Assembly: GCA_026391795.1 (NCBI GenBank)
Contig: JAPLDI010000013.1
Span: 38,500 to 102,499, forward strand
DNA from: Bacteroidota bacterium
GTDB taxonomy: Bacteria > Bacteroidota > Bacteroidia > Bacteroidales > FEN-979
Reading direction: 5' to 3'
Length of the DNA stretch: 64,000 bases
A program made the position numbers and the translations under genes. Positions 34,713-43,406 of this stretch are shown here, piece after piece. Numbering within the stretch: position 1 is the stretch's first letter; the number at the start of each line of letters is the position of its first letter. A model generated the notes under the pieces. It was given only the letters and a program-made list of their open reading frames with translations, did not search any database and was not told where the DNA came from.

Positions 34713-36032
34713 TTATTTACCCAGGTCCAGCATCATCCATTTTCCGTTGACCGCTCCTTCCAGCATATTTTGTTCCAGCATATTCCATCCCACAAAGCCG
34801 GTAAAGATTCCGTTGGGTGATTGTTCAGCTGTCGGCGCAAGGGGGAAACCTTTGTCGGCATTGTAACATTCATGCATGGAATGATTGACCTTGATATCAT
34901 TTAACAGGATGGGTGCGATCTTTTTAGCCACCTCCCTTGCCACATCCTCATACCGGTAACGAACCAGGGCAACGGTGTACATATAATTGGCGTTGATCCA
35001 GACAGGGCCCTGCCAGTTAGAATAGGGAATGATGATGCATGCATTGTTGTACAGGGAATCCTGCCTGGAGAGGGACCGTATCCCATATGTTGCCATCATG
35101 TATTTCTCCGAAATCAGGTACCTGTTAATCATCTTCTGTCCATCTGCAAAGGGAAGAATTCCCTGGAAGAGTGGAACAAAATTGGAATAGCTCACCCTTT
35201 CGATTGCCTTCCCATTGTCGCGGCGGACATTAAAGAAGGATTCCTTTTCAGGGAACCAGAGGTATTTCAGCATCCTGGCTTGCAACGTTTCCGCTTTCAG
35301 CTTGTATTTGCTTACATCGCCCGTTTTTCCAAGCTTCCTGGCAATCTTCATCATGCTGATGTACTCACGCAACTGGAAGGTGTTGATGTCTGCTGCCAGG
35401 ATCGCAGAGCGGTCGTTTGTATCATTGGTGAGGGCCGGGTTATTATCAGCTCCCGATTGTATGGCGATATCCCAGAAAAACAATCCGTACTTTGGATCAA
35501 ACTGGGTTTTTTCCCGGTACTCAATAACCTTCTTCAGTGTCTCATAAACCGGGGCGATCCAGGAAAAACTCCCGCCGAACTCAGAGGCGAAATAGGCTCC
35601 CTGCGAGAGAAATGGCTTCATTGCAAATTTCCCAAAGATCGGGCGGGGTCCTTTTGTCGTGATACAACCGGGCACATACCCATCTTTATCCGTGCTGTTT
35701 ACAAAATTCAGTACCCATCCCTTCAGGTATTTCGCATCTTCCTTTTTATGGGATGCCAGGTAGCAACCGATAAAGAAACCATCCCAGTCCCACATCTGCT
35801 TGTAGAATCCGGCAGGGATGAGGTAATCATATTTCAGGTATCCCTCCGCCGGACGGATGGAGTTAAATTTCAGGGTATCGAAGGCAGCAGCAAGTTCCTT
35901 CAGCATGGTTTGTTCAGGAGGTACAACATATACAGGAGAAATGGAAACATCCTGTGCAACAGATGCGGATGGTCTGCTCATGCATAAAATCAGGGATAGA
36001 AGAATCCAGAAAACAACCTTATTTTTTTTCAT
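34713..36032 (-). CDS. Secreted GH63/trehalase-like glycoside hydrolase
   Basis: 439 residues with signal peptide MKKNKVVFWILLSLILCM. An (alpha/alpha)6 barrel with the clan GH-G pattern: MWDWDGFFIG (substrate-binding), a variant of ESGMDNSP reading IQSGADNNPAL, YSNWQGPVWINANYM and HECYNADKG near the end. The catalytic acid usually lies in the E/Q-S-G-x-D-N-x-P loop, with Asp in D-N. Probably cleaves alpha-glucosides in the periplasm; the exact substrate is not predictable. The Gln in place of Glu in the loop is noteworthy but seen in some members. Confidence 0.78.
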   Translation of the reverse strand: MKKNKVVFWILLSLILCMSRPSASVAQDVSISPVYVVPPEQTMLKELAAAFDTLKFNSIRPAEGYLKYDYLIPAGFYKQMWDWDGFFIGCYLASHKKEDAKYLKGWVLNFVNSTDKDGYVPGCITTKGPRPIFGKFAMKPFLSQGAYFASEFGGSFSWIAPVYETLKKVIEYREKTQFDPKYGLFFWDIAIQSGADNNPALTNDTNDRSAILAADINTFQLREYISMMKIARKLGKTGDVSKYKLKAETLQARMLKYLWFPEKESFFNVRRDNGKAIERVSYSNFVPLFQGILPFADGQKMINRYLISEKYMMATYGIRSLSRQDSLYNNACIIIPYSNWQGPVWINANYMYTVALVRYRYEDVAREVAKKIAPILLNDIKVNHSMHECYNADKGFPLAPTAEQSPNGIFTGFVGWNMLEQNMLEGAVNGKWMMLDLGK

Positions 36033-36100
36033 AATGAGTTAATAATGGTTACAAAAGAGGGGTAAAACAATCGCGCAAGATACAACTTATTCCCGGGCGG

Positions 36101-36847
36101 TTAAAGGTGCAACAGCTGCTTCAATTCCTTATAGCCGGTGCTGCTTGCCCGGATACTGGTCCCGTTTTTCAGCAGGACGTGGTACGTCTCCTTCTCATAG
36201 AGTTCGAGTCGGGCGATATGATTAACATTCACGATGTAGGATCTGTGAACCCTGACAAACTGGGCCGGATCCAGATGAGACTCCATGTATTTCATGGTTT
36301 TTTCCTTCAGGTATTTCTCGGTTCCGGTATGGATCGTAACATAATCATCATCTGCTTCGATATGAGAGATCTCGTTTACCGGTATGACTTCAATCTTTTT
36401 GCGGGTCTTGACTGCAATCCGTTCCAGGAATTCAGGATTGGATTCAAGGGCTGCAACCAGGTTGTTCACAGCAGGTTGTTCCGTTTTCCGTGTAAGAATC
36501 TGCAGCTGGACCTTTTTGATCGCCTGTGCAAATCGTTCGGATGAATAGGGTTTCAGCAAATAATCCACCGCAGTCATTTCAAATGCCTTGATGGCATACT
36601 GGTCATAGGCTGTTGAAAAGATGATGTGTGGGGGTTCATCCAGAAGTTCGAGAAGTTCAAACCCGGTAAGTTTCGGCATCTGGATATCGAGAAAAACAAT
36701 ATCCGGCTTCAACTCCTGGATGGCTTTCAGTCCTGAAAATCCATCCGGGTAATCGCCCAGCAATTCGATTTCAGGAAACGACTTCAGGTAATGTTTAATA
36801 ATTTCCCTGGCGGGCTGTTCGTCGTCGATAATGATTGCAGTGCTCAT
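36101..36847 (-). CDS. LytTR-family response regulator
   Basis: 248 residues from the ATG at 36847 (MSTAIIIDDEQPAREIIKHY); a longer frame reaching 36901 is encoded by tandem repeats. Receiver domain at 1-120 with acidic pair IIDDE, phosphoacceptor Asp in IVFLDIQMP, Thr/Ser in IFSTAYDQYA and Lys in YLLKPYS. LytTR DNA-binding domain at ~145-248 (KIEVIPVNEISHIEADDDYV, FVRVHRSYIVNVNHI). It follows the LytS-like kinase gene and presumably receives phosphate from it. Confidence 0.93.
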   Translation of the reverse strand: MSTAIIIDDEQPAREIIKHYLKSFPEIELLGDYPDGFSGLKAIQELKPDIVFLDIQMPKLTGFELLELLDEPPHIIFSTAYDQYAIKAFEMTAVDYLLKPYSSERFAQAIKKVQLQILTRKTEQPAVNNLVAALESNPEFLERIAVKTRKKIEVIPVNEISHIEADDDYVTIHTGTEKYLKEKTMKYMESHLDPAQFVRVHRSYIVNVNHIARLELYEKETYHVLLKNGTSIRASSTGYKELKQLLHL

Positions 36848-36854
36848 AATGGGA

Positions 36855-36898
36855 TAATTGATAATTGATAATTGATTATCTCGTGACGCGTGACGTAT
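36855..36898. repeat. 7-nt arrays between kinase and regulator
   Basis: Three ataattg units then cgtgacgcgtgacg. They lie inside the two-component operon, in the 63-nt gap. Confidence 0.7.
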
Positions 36899-36910
36899 CA
36901 CGAAACCGGG

Positions 36911-37978
36911 CTAACTGACATTTGCCTCCTTCTGTGGTAAAACAAGCAGGACTTCAAATTTATTACCTTTTACCTGGGTTTTCATTACCTGTTCATCTTT
37001 ATACAGGAGTTTCATACGTTCACGGATATTAGCCAGCCCGATCCCGGTTCCTTTCCTTGAAGGGGCGCCGGGTTCAAAATCATTGGTGATAATGATTTCA
37101 AGATAGCCGCTGACACTGCGGGCGGTTGTGTTTACCGTTATCTCGCCGGTGCTTTCATATACCCCGTGCTTCACGGCATTCTCATAAAGAGGCTGGAGAA
37201 TCATCACCGGAATCTCACAAAACAGGCAACTCTCCTCGATATTAAATGAATATTGAAGCTTATTCCCAAAGCGCACTTTTTCGATGTCAAGGTATCTCCT
37301 GATATGGTCCAGCTCTTTGCCCAGAGCAGCGAATTTATTCTTGCCCATGGATACAGAGTACCGCAGGAAATCAGAGAGTTTAATGGTCATCTCACGGGCC
37401 TGCTCCGGATTGGTAATGGTAAGGGAACTGATCGAGTTCAGGCTGTTAAATAAAAAGTGCGGGTTGATCTGTGATTTAAGCAGATTAAGTTCAGATTCCC
37501 TTACCATTTCATTCAGCCTTCCTTCGGCTTTTGTCTTTTCCTGAAGATTATGGTAATAGATGACCAGGTAATAAACAAGGACCAGCAGGAAATAAAAGAA
37601 CGTTCCGATGATCACTCGCCAGGGAATGGAATTGTCCAGGAAATCCTGGTATTTATAATTGCTTGCAAAAATCGCCTTCAACAGCGAGTAGGAACCTCCT
37701 GCCCAGATCGACAGAAAGACCACCAGGAAGGTCAGCTGATAAAGCGCGAGCGTGGAGAATGACGGGTATTTTGGCTGGGAGAAGCGGATTGCGTACCAGA
37801 GGATCAACCCGAGCAGGCTGTATATAATGTTAAAGACAAGGGCGTCAGTAACTGCCACCGGAACCGGAAGGTGATAATAGTAGCTTAACAAGAAAAAATG
37901 GACCCCTGAAAGAAGGATCCATACTGCAAAATAGATCAATGTAGTCTTGATGCTCTGAATGACAGGGTGCTGCGTCAT
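36911..37978 (-). CDS. LytS/YpdA-type sensor histidine kinase
   Basis: 355 residues. Four membrane helices in the first ~150 residues, a short coiled coil (NLQEKTKAEGRLNEMVRESE), the HisKA_7TM-independent His-kinase motif LLKSQINPHFLFNSLNSIS with the phosphoacceptor His, then a HATPase region (VMILQPLYENAVKHGV, GTGIGLANIRERMKLLY). No HAMP or periplasmic sensor domain, so sensing is probably within the membrane. 13 nt downstream of a LiaF-like gene and upstream of the LytTR regulator: a three-gene signalling unit. Confidence 0.92.
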   Translation of the reverse strand: MTQHPVIQSIKTTLIYFAVWILLSGVHFFLLSYYYHLPVPVAVTDALVFNIIYSLLGLILWYAIRFSQPKYPSFSTLALYQLTFLVVFLSIWAGGSYSLLKAIFASNYKYQDFLDNSIPWRVIIGTFFYFLLVLVYYLVIYYHNLQEKTKAEGRLNEMVRESELNLLKSQINPHFLFNSLNSISSLTITNPEQAREMTIKLSDFLRYSVSMGKNKFAALGKELDHIRRYLDIEKVRFGNKLQYSFNIEESCLFCEIPVMILQPLYENAVKHGVYESTGEITVNTTARSVSGYLEIIITNDFEPGAPSRKGTGIGLANIRERMKLLYKDEQVMKTQVKGNKFEVLLVLPQKEANVS

Positions 37979-37991
37979 ATTTATCCGTTTC

Positions 37992-38726
37992 TTAACAACA
38001 TTTTACCTCACCCCCTCCGAAGATCGCCGATCCTCTGACTATCAGAACTTTATTGGGATCAGCCGCATCTTTGACGACAAGGCGCTTATCCGAAAAGCCG
38101 CCCATGATGGCTGTCACGTTGATTACCACTTTCCAGTCGTCGGGAACCAGCAAGGTAACGCCGCCAAACATACATTCAATGGTAAGTTCCGTTTGTCCGT
38201 CGGGAAGAATTGCCTGGGTCAGATCGATCTCGGTTCCCCCGAAAATATTACTCACCCTTCCTCCCCTGAAAACCTGGTTGGAGACGCGGTGTTTCGATCC
38301 GCTGAAAATATTTGTTTCATTGATGTATCCTTCCTCCGGAAGTGGTGACGCCGAGGATTCGAACCTGTGTCTCCACCTCCCACGCAATCCGCCGTTTGAA
38401 AGGATCATCACGCCGATACCTATCAGCAGCAGTGGCCAGAAGAGCCGGAAGAAAGAGATATGCATAACGAAAATCTCCGGAATGAGAAAGAATCCCCCGA
38501 TGAAGAGTAAAATCATTCCGGGAAGTTTGCTGTCGCTTCCAAATAAACTGACAAGGCCGATCACGATCAACAACATCTGCCAGGAGAAGAAAACATGTTT
38601 CCATCCGTAAGGAAGAAAATCAAGGTTAAAAGCCAAGAGCAGCAACCCGGCTATCACAACGATGAATCCGGTTGCAAATTTTTTCATTTTCTGGCGTCTC
38701 ATGATTTGTTCGACTGAAGTTTCCAT
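37992..38726 (-). CDS. LiaF-like membrane protein
   Basis: 244 residues. Four closely spaced hydrophobic helices in the first ~130 residues (FATGFIVVIAGLLLLAF, MLLIVIGLVSLF, GMILLFIGGFFLIP, LFWPLLLIGIGVMILSN), a linker, then a beta-helical C-terminal domain with repeats FGGTEIDLTQAIL, MFGGVTLLVPDDWKV, MGGFSDKR and IFGGGEVKCC, the cell-wall-active-antibiotic-response (LiaF) fold. In Firmicutes LiaF inhibits the LiaS kinase; here it precedes a kinase/regulator pair, so a similar envelope-stress role is inferred. Confidence 0.82.
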   Translation of the reverse strand: METSVEQIMRRQKMKKFATGFIVVIAGLLLLAFNLDFLPYGWKHVFFSWQMLLIVIGLVSLFGSDSKLPGMILLFIGGFFLIPEIFVMHISFFRLFWPLLLIGIGVMILSNGGLRGRWRHRFESSASPLPEEGYINETNIFSGSKHRVSNQVFRGGRVSNIFGGTEIDLTQAILPDGQTELTIECMFGGVTLLVPDDWKVVINVTAIMGGFSDKRLVVKDAADPNKVLIVRGSAIFGGGEVKCC

Positions 38727-38867
38727 AGTGTTGTGATTTTCAAAATTAAACTATTTTCTGAGACAAAAGTATTCCGGTTCGAAGATCCGGAGAAACGATA
38801 TTCGGCAGAAGGCGGAAAAAGATCGGCGAATGACAGATAGCGGACAGGTGACCTGATGAACTTTATA

Positions 38868-38912
38868 AACTTTATGAACTTTATAAACTTTATAAACTTT
38901 ATGAACTTTACA
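38868..38912. repeat. 9-nt array (aactttata)
   Basis: About five aactttata/aactttatg units. Read on the minus strand they spell a KFIKFIKF low-complexity frame that is not a gene. Confidence 0.8.
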
Positions 38913-38915
38913 AAC

Positions 38916-39410
38916 TCACTCATAGAGCTTCAGAAACTCAAACGTATTGCCGGTAGATTTCAGAAATTTCAGGAAACCGGGAAATGAGATCACGACGGAA
39001 GCGGTATTGATGCAGGGATGGAAACTTATTTTCGTTGCTTTCAGGAGGTTTTCATCCAGAAAAAGATGGACCTGATTTTCCTTGTCGTTGATGAGCCCGA
39101 ACGGGGTCACCGAACCCGGTGTAACGCCCAGGTATTTCATCATGCGCTGATCGGAAGCAAACGAGATTTTACCTTGTTTCAGACGCTTCTCCAGGTCGTG
39201 AATATCGAGATCATGAGAATGCTCGATGATGACCAGGTAATGATGGTTTCCTTTGTGGTTGCGGAAAAAGAGGTTCTTGCAATGGGTTGCATCAATGTCT
39301 TTCCAGTATTTACGTGCCTCTTCAATTGTAGCTGCCGGGGGATGCTCATTATAATCAATGGGAATATCCAGTTCCTGCAGCAGTGCATAGAGATGCGGGT
39401 CACCGTTCAT
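38916..39410 (-). CDS. YbaK/ProX-type aminoacyl-tRNA deacylase
   Basis: 164 residues, normal for the free-standing editing family (ProXp-ala). Features: DIPIDYNEHPPAATIEEARKY, HCKNLFFRNHKGNHHYLVIIEH, FASDQRMMKYLGVTPGSVTPFGL and the CINTASVVIS segment that corresponds to the conserved G-x-x-T-x-S-V. It likely removes Ala from mischarged tRNA-Pro. ATG at 39410; its 3' end is next to an aactttata array. Divergent from dapF. Confidence 0.87.
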   Translation of the reverse strand: MNGDPHLYALLQELDIPIDYNEHPPAATIEEARKYWKDIDATHCKNLFFRNHKGNHHYLVIIEHSHDLDIHDLEKRLKQGKISFASDQRMMKYLGVTPGSVTPFGLINDKENQVHLFLDENLLKATKISFHPCINTASVVISFPGFLKFLKSTGNTFEFLKLYE

Positions 39411-39441
39411 CTTGCTGTTTTCTGCAAAAATATGGAAAAAT

Positions 39442-39528
39442 GTGAGAGGTGAGAGGTGAGAGGTGAAATGTGGACTTTATGAACTTTATAAACTTTATGA
39501 ACTTTATAAACTTTATGAACTTTATCTT
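39442..39528. repeat. 7-nt (gtgagag) then 9-nt (actttataa) arrays
   Basis: Four gtgagag units (39442-39469) followed by about six actttatga/actttataa units up to the dapF promoter box. Confidence 0.8.
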
Positions 39529-39536
39529 TAGCTTTG
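39529..39536 (+). promoter_or_regulatory. -7 box 4 nt before the dapF ATG
   Basis: TAGCTTTG is an exact TAnnTTTG match; TAAG and the ATG at 39541 follow. Transcription would begin at or next to the start codon. Confidence 0.5.
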
Positions 39537-39540
39537 TAAG

Positions 39541-40326
39541 ATGAAAATTCCGTTTTCCAAATATCAGGGAACAGGCAATGATTTTATCATCATTGATAAC
39601 CGAAAGCTTAATTGGATCCCAACGAAGGAAGAGATCGCCTTTCTGTGCGACCGTCATTTCGGGATCGGGGCAGACGGACTGATGCTGATGACAGAAGAAG
39701 AGGGTTATGATTTTCAGATGACCTATTACAATTCGGATGGCAGGGAAAGTACAATGTGCGGAAACGGCGGACGGTGCATGATCATCTTCGCCCGGTCGGC
39801 CGGCCTTATCGGATCCGATGCAAGGTTCCTGGCAACTGACGGTGAGCACTCCGGAAAAGTAATACAGGCTGGTTCAGGAGATCTCGTCAGTCTGAAGATG
39901 AAAGATGTAACCGTGGATGAGGTTGGGGAAGATTACCTGTTCCTGAACACCGGATCACCGCATTATGTTGTTTTTAAGGATGACGTCGAAATGCTTGATG
40001 TTATTTCTGAAGCGAGGAAGATACGGTTTAACGACCGTTTCAGGCAAGAGGGGACCAATGTTGATTTTGTCGAAGTAAGGGATGCCGGTCTTTTTGTACG
40101 AAGTTATGAACGCGGTGTTGAGGATGAAACGCTTTCCTGCGGGACGGGAGTAACAGCTTCTGTACTGGCCCGGGCTGTTAAAAGTCCGGGGGAAAAGAAA
40201 TCCACCGAGGTTCAGACCCGGGGTGGAAAGCTGAGCGTCTCTTTTCATCAGGAGGGACAATCTTTCACTGACATCTGGCTCACGGGGCCGGCAACGTTCG
40301 TTTATCAGGGGGAAGTTGATATTTAG
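39541..40326 (+). CDS. dapF: Diaminopimelate epimerase
   Basis: 261 residues; interconverts LL- and meso-diaminopimelate for lysine and peptidoglycan synthesis. N-terminal FSKYQGTGNDFIIIDN, first catalytic Cys in STMCGNGGRC (residue ~72) and second in LSCGTGVTAS (~200), and NFVE-like VDFVEV. Length is slightly short of the usual ~275 but both halves are complete. Probably translated from a leaderless mRNA. Followed by an ACGCGT-type array and a GNAT gene on the same strand. Confidence 0.95.
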   Translation: MKIPFSKYQGTGNDFIIIDNRKLNWIPTKEEIAFLCDRHFGIGADGLMLMTEEEGYDFQMTYYNSDGRESTMCGNGGRCMIIFARSAGLIGSDARFLATDGEHSGKVIQAGSGDLVSLKMKDVTVDEVGEDYLFLNTGSPHYVVFKDDVEMLDVISEARKIRFNDRFRQEGTNVDFVEVRDAGLFVRSYERGVEDETLSCGTGVTASVLARAVKSPGEKKSTEVQTRGGKLSVSFHQEGQSFTDIWLTGPATFVYQGEVDI

Positions 40327-40338
40327 AAATTCAATTTT

Positions 40339-40366
40339 CGCGTGACGCGTGACGCGTAACGCGGAT
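40339..40366. repeat. 7-nt array (gcgtgac)
   Basis: Three gcgtgac/gcgtaac units, the unit that recurs at 36.9, 47.5, 51.4, 57.3 and 58.7 kb. Confidence 0.75.
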
Positions 40367-40397
40367 CGAAATACGAATACACAATCATGAATCGGGA

Positions 40398-40937
40398 ATG
40401 AGGGGAAATCTGCTTATCGGGAATAAGGTCAGGCTGCGGGCCATTGAACCCGCCGATCTTGAATTTATCTATTCCATTGAGAATGACCCGGTGATCTGGC
40501 GCGTTGGAAATACCCTTACCCCCTATTCAAGACATCAGCTGGAACAGTATATCCTCAGCTCGCAGCACGACGTCTATTCGGAAAAGCAAATCCGGCTGAT
40601 GATAGACACCCTTCTTCCGGAAAACGAAAAAAAAACCATCGGGGTTATTGATCTCTATGAATTTGACCCCCATCATGGCCGCGCCGGTGTCGGTATTTTT
40701 GTACTGCAGGAAGAGCAGGAAAAAGGATATGCGACCGATGCCCTCCAGGTGATGATTCGTTATTGTTTTGAAATCCTGAACCTGCATATGCTCCATTGCA
40801 ATATTTCGGCCGACAACTCCAACAGTATCCGTTTGTTTGAAAAAGCAGGTTTTCAGCAGTGCGGATTAAGAAAAGACTGGAGACATCTTGATAACGGCTG
40901 GATGGACGAGCTGATGTTCCAGTTGATCCGCCCCTGA
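40398..40937 (+). CDS. GNAT acetyltransferase (RimJ/RimL type)
   Basis: 179 residues. N-terminal NKVRLRAIEPADLEFIYSIEND is the usual start of the RimJ/SpeG-like group; the acetyl-CoA binding motif A reads RAGVGIFVLQEEQEKGYATDAL and motif B is LHMLHCNISADNSNSIRLFEKAGF. Transfers acetyl to an amine; SpeG-like polyamine or protein N-terminal acetylation are both possible. Lies between dapF and mltG. Confidence 0.88.
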   Translation: MRGNLLIGNKVRLRAIEPADLEFIYSIENDPVIWRVGNTLTPYSRHQLEQYILSSQHDVYSEKQIRLMIDTLLPENEKKTIGVIDLYEFDPHHGRAGVGIFVLQEEQEKGYATDALQVMIRYCFEILNLHMLHCNISADNSNSIRLFEKAGFQQCGLRKDWRHLDNGWMDELMFQLIRP

Positions 40938-40977
40938 TATTTGGTTTCCCCTTAGTTTGATTTCACCCGGAACAGAA

Positions 40978-42054
40978 ATGATGCAAAAAGCGACAAAGAA
41001 ACCCAAACCCGTTAAAAAGACGAATTTCCGTGGCCTGTGGTATATCCTGATTTTCCTTCTTCTTTTCGGACTGGGGGGATGGGGATTCCATTACTATAAG
41101 CTATTTTTCAAACCCAATGTCTCCACCGGTGATCAATCCTCAACGTATATTTTTATTCGTACCGGATCCGATTTCGGAACTTTGCAAAAGTTTCTTCTGG
41201 ATAAACACCTCCTCCGGGATCCGAAATCGTTCGAATGGGTGGCCCACCGGAAAAGGTATGATGTGAAAGTCAAGCCGGGACGTTATAAGATCCTTGACGG
41301 GATGAACAACAATGAACTTGTCAACCTGCTCAGGTCGGGAAAACAGGAACCGGTAAGGCTGGTATTGCAGAATGTAAGAACTGTACCCGAACTTGCCGGA
41401 AAGATCGGAAATCAGATAGAGGGTGATTCGTTATCGGTCCTGAACCTGCTTAACGACCCCGGATACCTGATGGAATTCGGGGTAACGCCTGCCACTGTTT
41501 TCACGCTGTTCCTACCGGACACGTATGAGTTTTTCTGGAATACCTCTGCTGACCAGTTCATCCGGAGGATGGTCAGGGAACGTCAGAAATTCTGGAACGA
41601 CCAACGGCTTACAGAGATGAGCCAGGAAGGGCTGGATATTGCGGGAGTTGTGACCCTGGCATCCATCATTGAAAAAGAAACGGCAAAAAACCAGGAAAAG
41701 CCTGTCATAGCAGGAGTCTATATGAACCGGCTGCGCAAAGGCTGGCCATTGCAGGCCGACCCGACCCTGATCTTTGCCTGGAATGATTATTCGATCAAAA
41801 GGGTACTGAACAAGCACAAAGAGATCGATTCACCTTATAACACCTACAAATTCACCGGGCTGCCCCCCGGTCCGATTTGTCTTCCTTCGGTTTCTTCCAT
41901 TGATGCTGTCCTGAACTACGACAAGCACGCCTATATGTACTTTTGCGCAAAAGAGGACCTGTCGGGTTTCCACAACTTCGCCGTCACGCTGGCAGAACAC
42001 AACCGGAATGCGGAGCGCTACCAGGCAGCCCTGAAGCGGCTTAACATTCATTGA
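40978..42054 (+). CDS. mltG: Endolytic transglycosylase MltG
   Basis: 358 residues from the ATG at 40978 (an in-frame TTG at 40957 is less likely). A basic N terminus, one membrane helix (LWYILIFLLLFGLGGWGFH), a LysM-like region and the YceG catalytic domain with LFLPDTYEFFWNTSADQF, the catalytic Glu in ASIIEKETAKNQEKPVIAGVYMNRL, LQADPTLIFA and YNTYKFTGLPPGPICLPS. It cleaves nascent glycan strands in the periplasm to set their length. Overlaps no gene; the next start is 3 nt after its stop. Confidence 0.95.
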   Translation: MMQKATKKPKPVKKTNFRGLWYILIFLLLFGLGGWGFHYYKLFFKPNVSTGDQSSTYIFIRTGSDFGTLQKFLLDKHLLRDPKSFEWVAHRKRYDVKVKPGRYKILDGMNNNELVNLLRSGKQEPVRLVLQNVRTVPELAGKIGNQIEGDSLSVLNLLNDPGYLMEFGVTPATVFTLFLPDTYEFFWNTSADQFIRRMVRERQKFWNDQRLTEMSQEGLDIAGVVTLASIIEKETAKNQEKPVIAGVYMNRLRKGWPLQADPTLIFAWNDYSIKRVLNKHKEIDSPYNTYKFTGLPPGPICLPSVSSIDAVLNYDKHAYMYFCAKEDLSGFHNFAVTLAEHNRNAERYQAALKRLNIH

Positions 42055-42056
42055 AC

Positions 42057-42995
42057 ATGAGCAGGAAGGAGACTTTTGTCATTGGATTATTCTTCCTGCT
42101 GAATGGGTTCTGTTCATCTTCAGCCCAAACTGCAAAACCCGACTCCCTGATTCCACCTGCGAATGACACACTCCATCGGGGAAGGCTGGCCATGGTGTTG
42201 TCAATAGAAGGCGCTTTGTATTTTGGCAGTCTTGCAGGTTTGTACTATGCATGGTACAGCAATTATCCTCAAACGAATTTTCACTTTTTCAACGATGCCG
42301 GTGAATGGATGGGAATGGATAAGATCGGGCATTCAACAACCGCCTATTACATCAGCATGATCGGTTACCATTCCTACCGCTGGTGTGGATTGTCGAACCA
42401 GCAGGCGACGCTCTACGGAGGGCTTCTCAGCATGGCCTATCTTCTGAACATCGAGATCCTGGATGGATTTTCTTCGCAATGGGGATTTTCCATGGGCGAT
42501 TTTACGGCCAACACTGCCGGATGCCTTCTCTTCATGGGGCAGCAGCTGATATGGAAAGAACAACGGTTTGCCTTGAAATATTCATTTCATCAGACTCAAT
42601 ATGCTCAGTACAGACCCGATCTTCTGGGAGACAACCTGATTCAGAACATGGTGAAAGATTACAACGGGCAGACCTACTGGTTATCGGGGAACATCGCTTC
42701 TTTTCTTCCAAAAACCTCAAAGTTCCCCAAATGGATCAATGTTGCCTTCGGCTATGGCGCAGAGGGGATGACCGGATCCTTGTCCAATCCCGATTCAGTG
42801 AACCACCAGGCAATCCCCCATTTTGACCGCTACCGTCAATTCTATCTTACCATGGATGTTGACCTGACCCGTATCCCCACCCGTTCAAAGGCACTGAAAG
42901 CCCTTCTTACCATCTTCAGTTTTATCAAGATCCCCTTCCCTGCCGTTGAATATAATTCACTGGGGCAATTCAAATTTCATCCTTTCTATTTTTAA
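42057..42995 (+). CDS. DUF2279 family exported protein
   Basis: 312 residues from the ATG at 42057 (signal peptide MSRKETFVIGLFFLLNGFCS). Hydrophobic segment GALYFGSLAGLYYAWYSN, then the family core FFNDAGEWMGMDKIGHSTTAYYISMIGY, SMAYLLNIEILDGFSSQWGFSMGDFTANTAG, resembling the YfiM/DUF2279 group. The conserved His, Asp and Glu in the predicted membrane-facing core suggest an enzyme, but no activity is known to me. Starts 3 nt after mltG, so translationally linked. Confidence 0.78.
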   Translation: MSRKETFVIGLFFLLNGFCSSSAQTAKPDSLIPPANDTLHRGRLAMVLSIEGALYFGSLAGLYYAWYSNYPQTNFHFFNDAGEWMGMDKIGHSTTAYYISMIGYHSYRWCGLSNQQATLYGGLLSMAYLLNIEILDGFSSQWGFSMGDFTANTAGCLLFMGQQLIWKEQRFALKYSFHQTQYAQYRPDLLGDNLIQNMVKDYNGQTYWLSGNIASFLPKTSKFPKWINVAFGYGAEGMTGSLSNPDSVNHQAIPHFDRYRQFYLTMDVDLTRIPTRSKALKALLTIFSFIKIPFPAVEYNSLGQFKFHPFYF

Positions 42996-43008
42996 AGGAA
43001 AAATGTGA

Positions 43009-43016
43009 TTATCTTT
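43009..43016 (+). promoter_or_regulatory. -7-like box before the small membrane protein
   Basis: TTATCTTTAC contains TATCTTTA, one base off TAnnTTTG, ~25 nt before the ATG at 43041. Confidence 0.35.
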
Positions 43017-43040
43017 ACATGTTTAACTAAAAAGAAGATC

Positions 43041-43403
43041 ATGGAAGAGCAAACAAACCAGACTTCAGGGGCGAACCCGTATCAACCAACCGTTCAGGTA
43101 AATCTTCCGAATTCAAATACGATCCTGATACTTGGAATACTTTCGCTGGTATTTTGCTGGTGGCACATCCTCTCGGTCATCGGGATCGTTCTGAGCATCG
43201 TAACCCTTGTTCTGGCCAGGAAAGAACTCTTTGTTTACTCGTCAAAGCCGGAGGGTTACACGTTCAGTTCCCTGACCAATGTAAAAACCGGAAGGACCTG
43301 TGCCATCATCAGCCTGATCATATCCATCGTGGTATTCATTTTTGCCCTGATGATGATTATCGGTCTTTTTGCACTCCTTCCCATCTGGGGGATGGTATCG
43401 TAA
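43041..43403 (+). CDS. Small two-helix membrane protein (DUF4190/CCC-motif type)
   Basis: 120 residues from the ATG at 43041; the frame opens earlier at GTG 43005. Soluble NPYQPTVQVNLPNSN lead-in, helix NTILILGILSLVFCWWHILSVIGIVLSIVTLVLA, a polar loop (ELFVYSSKPEGYTFSSLTNV) and a second helix pair CAIISLIISIVVFIFALMMII. This pattern matches small Bacteroidetes membrane proteins with NLPNSxAxLILGILSI. Unknown function. Three nt before nnrD. Confidence 0.72.
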   Translation: MEEQTNQTSGANPYQPTVQVNLPNSNTILILGILSLVFCWWHILSVIGIVLSIVTLVLARKELFVYSSKPEGYTFSSLTNVKTGRTCAIISLIISIVVFIFALMMIIGLFALLPIWGMVS

Positions 43404-43406
43404 ATC

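Noticed and set aside
38699..38923. Minus-strand frame with KFIKFIKFIK
   Set aside because: Spelled by the aactttata array.
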